Shown in pieces: positions 58,476 through 64,000 of a stretch of DNA of 64,000 bases. This DNA is from Onishia niordana. GTDB taxonomy: Bacteria; Pseudomonadota; Gammaproteobacteria; Pseudomonadales; Halomonadaceae. The notes beneath the pieces were generated by a model. It was not told the origin of the DNA, made no database searches, and worked only from the letters and a program-made list of their open reading frames with translations. Where the stretch lies: assembly GCF_004798965.1 (NCBI RefSeq), contig NZ_SDSD01000001.1, positions 868,001 through 932,000 of the forward strand, read 5' to 3'. Each line of letters starts with the position of its first letter. Position 1 is the first letter of the stretch. Position numbers and translations under genes: made by a program.

Positions 58476-59434
58476 GACTCTGAGGGTGTCTCATCAGTTG
58501 AGTGATCCGTTCCCGCGCGGCCGTCTTCATCGACGGTCGACGCTTGGCGAGAGCGGTCGGCCAGGCGTGCTTCGAGATCAGCGAAGCTAAGACCGGCCTG
58601 CGTGGACGCCTTCCCGGCGTGTGGGTCCGCATCGGCCGTCCCGGCCGTTGCGTGTTCATCATCGGACGCCGCGGCGCCCGAATCAGGGGCTTTCTCCCCG
58701 TCTTGATGCGCGGGCAACGCGGCTTCTTCGGCGGCAGAATTGCCAGCGCCTGCCTCTGGACTGTCTGTGCCTTCGCTGCCTGTCGCGTCGGTGCTCGCCG
58801 CCGCGGCGTCTTGCTCGGCATCATGCGTCGCAGCGCCTGCGGCCACACCACCCGGCGCATGCTGCCCACCGTCAGCCGCATGTTCGAGCGCGTTGAAGCG
58901 CGCCTCGAAGTCCTTCAGCTCGTGCATCGGCGGCAGACCATCAAGGGTCTTGAGACCGAAGTCATCGAGAAAACCGCGGGTCGTGGCGTACACCGATGGC
59001 CGCCCAGGCACATCGCGCTGGCCGACCACCCGAATCCAGCCCCGCTCGGTCAGGGTGCGCATGATCGAAGTGGATACCGCGACCCCGCGCACTTCCTCGA
59101 TATCGCCGCGGGTTACCGGCTGACGATAGGCAATCAGCGCCAGGGTTTCCAGTAGCGCCCGAGAATAACGCTGCGGGCGCTCGTCCCACAGCCGCGAGAC
59201 CCAGGGCGACAGGCGCTGACGAATGCGTAACTGAAACCCCGATGCCGTCTCGACGAGCTCCAGGGCACCAGACTCCAGACGCTCGCCGAGCCGGCCAAGC
59301 GCCTCTCGCAGGTCGCCTCGTGGCGGCCGCTCATGATCGTCGAACAAACTCTCCAGGCGCTCCGTCGACAGCGGCTCGCCAGCAGCCAGCAGGGCCGCTT
59401 CGAGAATCTGATCGAGAGGGTAGCGCTCGTTCAT
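58472..59434 (-). CDS. scpB: Segregation and condensation protein B with long acidic tail
   Basis: A kleisin-associated winged-helix protein of the SMC-ScpAB condensin. Residues 1 to about 185 carry the two winged-helix domains ([34 protein letters not shown]). The last 125 residues are low in complexity and rich in Ala, Glu, Asp, Gly and Thr. The usual ScpB is about 190-200 residues, so this tail is long. Overlaps rluB; scpA ends 10 bases upstream. Confidence 0.93.
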   Translation of the reverse strand: MNERYPLDQILEAALLAAGEPLSTERLESLFDDHERPPRGDLREALGRLGERLESGALELVETASGFQLRIRQRLSPWVSRLWDERPQRYSRALLETLALIAYRQPVTRGDIEEVRGVAVSTSIMRTLTERGWIRVVGQRDVPGRPSVYATTRGFLDDFGLKTLDGLPPMHELKDFEARFNALEHAADGGQHAPGGVAAGAATHDAEQDAAAASTDATGSEGTDSPEAGAGNSAAEEAALPAHQDGEKAPDSGAAASDDEHATAGTADADPHAGKASTQAGLSFADLEARLADRSRQASTVDEDGRAGTDHSTDETPSES

Positions 59435-59443
59435 GTCGCGGGC

Positions 59444-60406
59444 TTACTCCTGCTCATCATCGGTGAGCGACATAGGGTCATCGCGGTCATGGGTGTCATC
59501 GGCGGCGAAGGGGCTCTCGTCCGCCTCGGCCCCCTCTTCGCCCTCGTCAGGCTGATAGGCCTGCTCGGGCTCGGCGAGCCGCGCGCGAACGTGAATCGGC
59601 GACAGCGGCGCATTCTGCACGATCTCGATCATCGCCTCCTTGGCGAGTTCGAGCAGGGCCATGAAGGTCACCACGACCCCGGCCTTGCCCTCTTCCAGGG
59701 TGAAAAGCGCCTCGAAGGGGGTATAGCGCTGATGATGCAGCGCCTCCATGATCCTGAGCATGCGCTCGCGAGTCGACAGCACCTCGCGGCTGATGTTGTG
59801 ATCCTGCGTCAGCTCGGCGCGCTTCATGATGCCCGCCAGGGCGCCGAGCAGCTCGTCGAGCTCGACATCCGGGTGCACCACCCGCGTCTCGAGCTCGGGC
59901 AGTGCGGCGGTCGCCGGAAACCAGTCGCGGCCGACACGGGGCAGCTCGCCAAGCGACTCGGCGGCTTCCTTCAAGCGCTCGTATTCCTGCAGACGACGGA
60001 TCAGTTCGGCCCGCGGGTCGCCCTCGTCGTCTTCGTCGTCCCCCTTGGGCGGACGCGGCAGCAGCGTGCGCGACTTGATCTCGGCAAGCATCGCGGCCAT
60101 CAACAGATACTCGCCGGCAAGCTCGATCTGCATGGCCTTCATCAGCTCGACATACTCGATGTACTGACGCGTGATGGCCGCCACGTCGATCGACAGGATA
60201 TCCAGGTTCTGACGACGAATCAGATACAGCAGCAGATCAAGCGGGCCCTCGAAGGTCTCGAGAAAGACCCTGAGCGCCTCGGGAGGAATGTACAGATCCT
60301 CCGGCAACTCGGTGATTGGCTGGTCAAACAGCCGCGCGAGGATATCCGCCTGATGGGCGGCAGCAGCTGGCTCGTCGTCACGCGACGTCTCGGCTATCTC
60401 GCTCAC
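59444..60406 (-). CDS. scpA: Segregation and condensation protein A
   Basis: The kleisin subunit of the SMC-ScpAB complex, which compacts and segregates the chromosome. 320 residues. The N-terminal SMC-binding part has FEGPLDLLLYLIRRQNLDIL, followed by LAGEYLLMAAMLAEIKSRTLLP. The C-terminal winged helix starts near FEALFTLEEGKAGVVVTFMALLEL. Extra N- and C-terminal acidic extensions are present. First gene of the operon. Confidence 0.95.
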   Translation of the reverse strand: MSEIAETSRDDEPAAAAHQADILARLFDQPITELPEDLYIPPEALRVFLETFEGPLDLLLYLIRRQNLDILSIDVAAITRQYIEYVELMKAMQIELAGEYLLMAAMLAEIKSRTLLPRPPKGDDEDDEGDPRAELIRRLQEYERLKEAAESLGELPRVGRDWFPATAALPELETRVVHPDVELDELLGALAGIMKRAELTQDHNISREVLSTRERMLRIMEALHHQRYTPFEALFTLEEGKAGVVVTFMALLELAKEAMIEIVQNAPLSPIHVRARLAEPEQAYQPDEGEEGAEADESPFAADDTHDRDDPMSLTDDEQE

Positions 60407-60579
60407 ACCGTGGAGTGTCTCCTGCCATCATGAACCGGCCCGCATGACCGGCAAAGTGGCGCAGTCTACCAAGAGTCATACCGCTAACGTAAGCCAGCCG
60501 TGGCGTTGGGCATCACAATGCGCGTCGAAAGGGATGACGAGACGGATGGCGAAGCCGCGCCGAGAACCGCTTGCCGGCC

Positions 60580-62460
60580 TCAAGCCTCCGGACCGGCAGC
60601 CTCGGCCTTGCGATAACGCCCCTGATAATCGAAGAGCTTGTCGCGTACCTGCCAGAAGCGCCCTACCTTACGCCCGACCACGAAGTCGGGGGCCTTGAGC
60701 CGGGCCTCGCCCTCAAGTACTTGCTGAATGTTCGTCGGCCGCCAATCGGTTCCCGGCGCTCTCAGGTGGCGGGCGAGGAAGGCCTGATGGAAAGCATACC
60801 GCTGTGCCGAGGTCTCCAGTGCGAACCACTCGGCAAGCGATGTGCCGTCTTCATCGTAATAGCTGATCTTGAGCCGCGGAAGGCCCCGACCGTTACGGGC
60901 CGCTTCGAGCTGCATGGCACTGACTCGCAGCACCCGTGCATCGCGCAGCTTGAGCGCCTCGCGCAGCTTGTCATCCGGGTCGACCAGGCGCTCACCGCAG
61001 TGACCACAGGCCCGGGCCGCGATGTCGTTCTCGCCACCGCACTGATCACAGACCTTGAAACGAAAGCGGAAGTCGCACTGTTGATAGGCGCTCGACGCCG
61101 CGCCTGCTCCCTTATTGGCGCCCGACGCCGCACCACGCTGCCGATCGTTTTCGCCATTCGCGCGGGGGTGGGCACGTTCGACCAGCCCCTGACAGCGTCG
61201 GCCGAAGTGCTCGATGACCAGTTCGCCGTCCATGCGCCCCCAGAACAGATTGGCATGCCCGCACTCGGGACATGCCACCTGCACCGGTTCGGTATCGCCG
61301 GCCGGGCGCGGCGCGGCGACTTCCGGGGCATAGAGATCCCAGGGGTTGCCGGCGTAGTCGAGAATAAGGCAATCCTGCTTGCCCGGCGCCAGACGCAGAC
61401 CACGACCGATGATCTGCTGATAGAGACTCACCGACTCGGTAGGACGCAGGATCGCGACCAGATCCACGTGCGGCGCATCGAAGCCGGTGGTCAGCACCGA
61501 GACATTGACCAGATACTTGAGTGCGCGCGCCTTGAAAGCCTCGATCAACCGCTCGCGTTCATCAGACGCCGTCGTACCGGTGATCAGTGCCGTCTCGGCG
61601 GCGGGCAGCATGCCGGACACTTCCTCGGCATGCGCGACGGTCGAGCAGAACAGCATCACCCCGGTGCGGTCCGCGGCACGGGCCATCACATCGGCGACGA
61701 TGCCGGGCGTGGCCCGGGCACCCTTGACCACCTCATTCAATGCCTGATCGCTGAAGCTGCCCCCGACGCTCGGCACCAGCGCCGAGAAATCATAGCCCTC
61801 GATCGCCACATCGATACGCTTGGGTTCGCTCAGATAGCCCTGGCGCACCATCAGCCGCAGCGGCTGCTCGAAGACGCAGTCCTTGAAGAAGCAGTCCTCA
61901 TCGCCGCGCACCATGCCATGATGGTGGCGGTGGTAGATAAAGCCCTGCCCCAGGCGATAGGGCGTGGCGGTCAGTCCCAGCACCTTGAGCCGCGGATTGG
62001 CATCATTAAGGGCGCCGATCACGCGACGATAGCTGGCATCTTCACTAAGCGAGACCCGATGGCACTCGTCGATCACCACCAGCGTGAAATCTCCCGCCGA
62101 GAACGCATCGAGATCATTGATCACCGACTGTACCGAGCCGAACACCACCTGGCGCCCGGCCTCCTTGCGATTGAGGCCGGCACTGAAGATGTCCGCCGAG
62201 AGGCCGTAGGCCTCGTACTTGGCGTGGTTCTGCTCGACCAGCTCACGCACATGGGCGAGCACCAGCACCCGTCCGCGGGCGATGCGTGCGAGCTCGGCGA
62301 TTACCAGCGACTTGCCGCTGCCGGTAGGCAGCACCACCACGGCGGGGTCGTCGCTCTTGCGAAAATGCGCAACGGTACGCGCCACCGCCTCGTGCTGATA
62401 GGGACGCAGCGTCGGCGCATCAAGGGCGGGGGCGGTGGCAGGCGTGGCGGTTTGGGTCAT
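60580..62460 (-). CDS. radD: RadD-like superfamily 2 ATPase with zinc motifs
   Basis: 626 residues. The helicase core begins with LRPYQHEAV, Walker A PTGSGKS (45-51) and the Walker B box DECH (131-134). Motif III LTATPYR and motif [15 protein letters not shown] follow. Zinc-binding segments are CPECGH and the later [15 protein letters not shown]. This matches E. coli RadD (YejH), which acts with RecA in double-strand break repair. About 40 residues longer than E. coli. Divergent from a tetR-type gene; their 98-base gap has a nested palindrome. Confidence 0.9.
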   Translation of the reverse strand: MTQTATPATAPALDAPTLRPYQHEAVARTVAHFRKSDDPAVVVLPTGSGKSLVIAELARIARGRVLVLAHVRELVEQNHAKYEAYGLSADIFSAGLNRKEAGRQVVFGSVQSVINDLDAFSAGDFTLVVIDECHRVSLSEDASYRRVIGALNDANPRLKVLGLTATPYRLGQGFIYHRHHHGMVRGDEDCFFKDCVFEQPLRLMVRQGYLSEPKRIDVAIEGYDFSALVPSVGGSFSDQALNEVVKGARATPGIVADVMARAADRTGVMLFCSTVAHAEEVSGMLPAAETALITGTTASDERERLIEAFKARALKYLVNVSVLTTGFDAPHVDLVAILRPTESVSLYQQIIGRGLRLAPGKQDCLILDYAGNPWDLYAPEVAAPRPAGDTEPVQVACPECGHANLFWGRMDGELVIEHFGRRCQGLVERAHPRANGENDRQRGAASGANKGAGAASSAYQQCDFRFRFKVCDQCGGENDIAARACGHCGERLVDPDDKLREALKLRDARVLRVSAMQLEAARNGRGLPRLKISYYDEDGTSLAEWFALETSAQRYAFHQAFLARHLRAPGTDWRPTNIQQVLEGEARLKAPDFVVGRKVGRFWQVRDKLFDYQGRYRKAEAAGPEA

Positions 62461-62502
62461 GGGCGCATTCTACCAAAGGCGCCCGGTCCGCGTCGGCGCT
62501 TG

Positions 62503-62528
62503 AAAATAAATGATCATTCATTTATTTT
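62503..62528. promoter_or_regulatory. 26-bp nested palindrome, probable TetR operator
   Basis: AAAATAAATGA and TCATTTATTTT form perfect 11-base inverted arms around TCAT. An overlapping perfect palindrome AATGATCATT lies inside. It is 31 bases before the tetR-type start codon and 43 bases before radD. The sequence resembles operators of AcrR/TetR regulators. Confidence 0.75.
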
Positions 62529-62558
62529 TCGACCTCCCATCAGCCTTGAGACTCTGCC

Positions 62559-63164
62559 ATGCGCCCTCGCGACCAGCACAAGCAGGCCGCCTTGATCGAG
62601 GCGACTCTCCATCAGGTGACCGAACATGGCTTCGGCGCCACCACGGTGGCTCGCATCGCCCGTCAGGCCGACATCTCGCCCGGCACCGTCTATATCTACT
62701 ATCGCGACAAGGACACCCTGCTGGAGGCCGCCTTTCTCCATGCAAGCGATCAGCTGATCGACACCGTGCTGGCCGCCTTCGCCCCCCGGGCCGGCCTGCG
62801 CGAATCCCTGGGCACCGTCTGGCGCGCCCTGTTCGCCCTGGCCCTGAAGCAACCGCGGCTGTTTCGCTTTCACGAGCAGTTCACCCATTCCTCGCGCATG
62901 CACCCGGCCCTGCAGGAGCGCAACGAAGCGCGGCTGATGCCCCTGCTCGAAGCCCTCGAGCAGGGGCAGCGGTCGGGAGTGATCAAGCCCGTGGGCCTCG
63001 AGCTGATCGAGGCCTTTCTGTTCCGACCGATTCACAGCCTGATCCATGGCCACAGCTGCCGGCCCTTCACGCCAACACCCGAGGCCATCGATAGTGCCTT
63101 CGCCATGGCATGGGATGCCATCGCCCTGCCTCCTGCCTCGCCCCTTGCTCAGAGTGACTCATGA
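62559..63164 (+). CDS. TetR/AcrR family transcriptional regulator
   Basis: 201 residues. The N-terminal helix-turn-helix (about 10-55) is typical: TEHGFGATTVARIARQADIS, then GTVYIYYRDKDTLLEAAF. The C-terminal ligand domain is of the AcrR/Fatty-acid-type layout. Its stop codon overlaps the start of the RND adaptor gene (ATGA), so it very likely controls that efflux system and itself through the palindrome upstream. Confidence 0.93.
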   Translation: MRPRDQHKQAALIEATLHQVTEHGFGATTVARIARQADISPGTVYIYYRDKDTLLEAAFLHASDQLIDTVLAAFAPRAGLRESLGTVWRALFALALKQPRLFRFHEQFTHSSRMHPALQERNEARLMPLLEALEQGQRSGVIKPVGLELIEAFLFRPIHSLIHGHSCRPFTPTPEAIDSAFAMAWDAIALPPASPLAQSDS

Positions 63165-64000
63165 CCACTGCCCGCTATTCCATCGCCCGGCGACTCGCCC
63201 TGCTGCTGACCCTGAGCCTGGCCCTCGTCGGCTGCGACGAGGCGCCTGCCCCCCTCGCCAAACAGCAGATACATCCCGTCAAGCTCGTGACCCTGACCGA
63301 GGATCAGGGCGGCATGCTCAAGCGCTACCCCGCAGTGGTGCAGGCCTCCGAGCGCTCCGACCTGGCCTTTCGAATCGGCGGCGAACTCGAGGCGCTGCTG
63401 GTCAAGCCCGGCGAGCGTGTGAGCGAGGGCCAACCGATCGCCCGCCTCGATGACCAGGACGCCAGCAGCAATCTCGACAGCGCGCAGTCGAGCTTCAACC
63501 TGGCCAAGGCCACCTTCGAGCGCATGCGCTACTCGGTGGAGCGCGGCGCTATCAGCCAGGCCCGCTTCGATGAGGCCCGGGCCGAGTTCCTCTCCGCCCA
63601 GGCCAGCCTTGAGCAGGCCCGCGACCGGCTCGACCAGACCGAGCTCGACGCGCCCTTCGCGGGTGTCATCGCCAACGTGCCGGTGGAGAACTTTCAGGTG
63701 GTAAGTGCCCAGCAGACCATCGCCACCCTGCACAAGCCAGGCCGCATCGATGTCCGCTTCCAGCTCCCCGAGCAGCAAGTGCGCCGCATCAGCCGCGAAG
63801 CCGCCGAGGCCAGCCAAGAGAGCGCCAGCCCGGTAGCCTGGGTGCGCTTCGGTGCCGACGAGGCCCGCTATCCGGCCCGCTACAAGGAGCACGACACCAG
63901 CGTCAGCCAAGGCTCGCTGAGCTACGAGGTGACCCTGACACTGCCCGAGCCCGACGACCTCACCGTGCTCTCAGGCATGAGCGCCACCGTGGTACTGGAC
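63161..64000 (+). CDS. RND efflux periplasmic adaptor (membrane fusion protein), 3' end outside window
   Basis: 280 residues in the window, cut by its end. A lipoprotein signal (LLLTLSLALVG-Cys, lipid-linked Cys about residue 25) begins the protein. The lipoyl-like half-motifs are FRIGGELEALLVKPGERVSEGQPIARL-type sequence (quoted in part: RIGGELEALLVKPGERV) and LDAPFAGVIANVPVENFQ. A coiled-coil hairpin lies between them. This is the AcrA/MexA-type adaptor; an RND pump gene is expected next but is out of view. Confidence 0.92.
   Translation, partial: MTTARYSIARRLALLLTLSLALVGCDEAPAPLAKQQIHPVKLVTLTEDQGGMLKRYPAVVQASERSDLAFRIGGELEALLVKPGERVSEGQPIARLDDQDASSNLDSAQSSFNLAKATFERMRYSVERGAISQARFDEARAEFLSAQASLEQARDRLDQTELDAPFAGVIANVPVENFQVVSAQQTIATLHKPGRIDVRFQLPEQQVRRISREAAEASQESASPVAWVRFGADEARYPARYKEHDTSVSQGSLSYEVTLTLPEPDDLTVLSGMSATVVLD

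Noticed and set aside
60571..62595. A 674-codon plus-strand frame opposite radD
   Set aside because: It is the antisense shadow of radD, which has complete helicase motifs. The frame also runs into the tetR-type gene and has no recognisable domain.

Overview
This 64 kb window is a gene-dense, GC-rich stretch of a gammaproteobacterial chromosome. Gene content, gene order and acidic, Ala/Glu-rich linkers in several proteins (AceF, ScpB) suggest a moderately halophilic member of the Halomonadaceae (Halomonas-like). That placement is inferred from general resemblance, not from a search. Nearly everything is core genome: I see no insertion sequence, prophage, integrase, CRISPR array, plasmid gene or rRNA operon.

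Layout. 1-2.6 kb: fadH (cut by the window edge) and a tRNA-Val/Asp/Asp cluster with promoter and terminator. 2.9-3.7 kb: an alpha/beta hydrolase. 3.8-16.1 kb: a microaerobic respiration island, with an ANR/FNR box, ccoNOQP (cbb3 oxidase), ccoGHIS (assembly), a SafE/TauE-like membrane protein, hemN (anaerobic heme synthesis), anr (the O2-sensing Fe-S regulator) and ttcA. 16.2-29.4 kb: an acetate/carboxylate module. It holds a DnaQ-like exonuclease and a cNMP/CBS/DUF294 protein, a two-subunit sodium:solute symporter, an unrecognised membrane protein, a 1318-residue CrbS-like transporter-kinase, its CrbR-like LuxR response regulator, and acs. 29.5-37.2 kb: sprT, a UPF0149 protein, a ClsB-type phospholipase D, plsB, rsmJ, tsaB and adk. 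37.4-42.4 kb: the aceE-aceF pyruvate dehydrogenase operon. 42.7-47.9 kb: ampD and nadC, a methionine salvage operon mtnB-mtnD-mtnC with a GNAT gene, and trmO. 48.1-55.3 kb: dapA-bamC-MBL hydrolase-purC on the minus strand, then bcp, perM, a tusA-like gene and bepA. 55.7-57.6 kb: nadA, a 24-residue membrane mini-protein and two tRNA-Lys genes. 57.6-60.4 kb: scpA-scpB-rluB. 60.6-64 kb: radD, a divergent tetR-type regulator and an RND efflux adaptor cut by the window end.

How the genes work together. ANR (14.3 kb) should activate the cco operon through the box at 3795-3808, and HemN supplies heme under low O2. In the acetate module, CrbS/CrbR-type pairs are known to control acs, so uptake, sensing, regulation and activation to acetyl-CoA sit side by side. 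The pyruvate dehydrogenase operon feeds the same pool.

No clearly new multi-gene system is visible. The least explained signals are non-coding: two degenerate 12-bp-periodic arrays flanking a strong hairpin at 22.1-22.24 kb, a similar 12-bp array at 2.75-2.85 kb, a 14-bp direct repeat array at 55.4 kb, a long nested inverted repeat between trmO and purC, three palindromes upstream of aceE, and a 26-bp nested palindrome between radD and tetR. Unrecognised small or conserved-looking proteins are the 171-residue membrane protein at 21.55 kb and the 24-residue protein at 57.2 kb.
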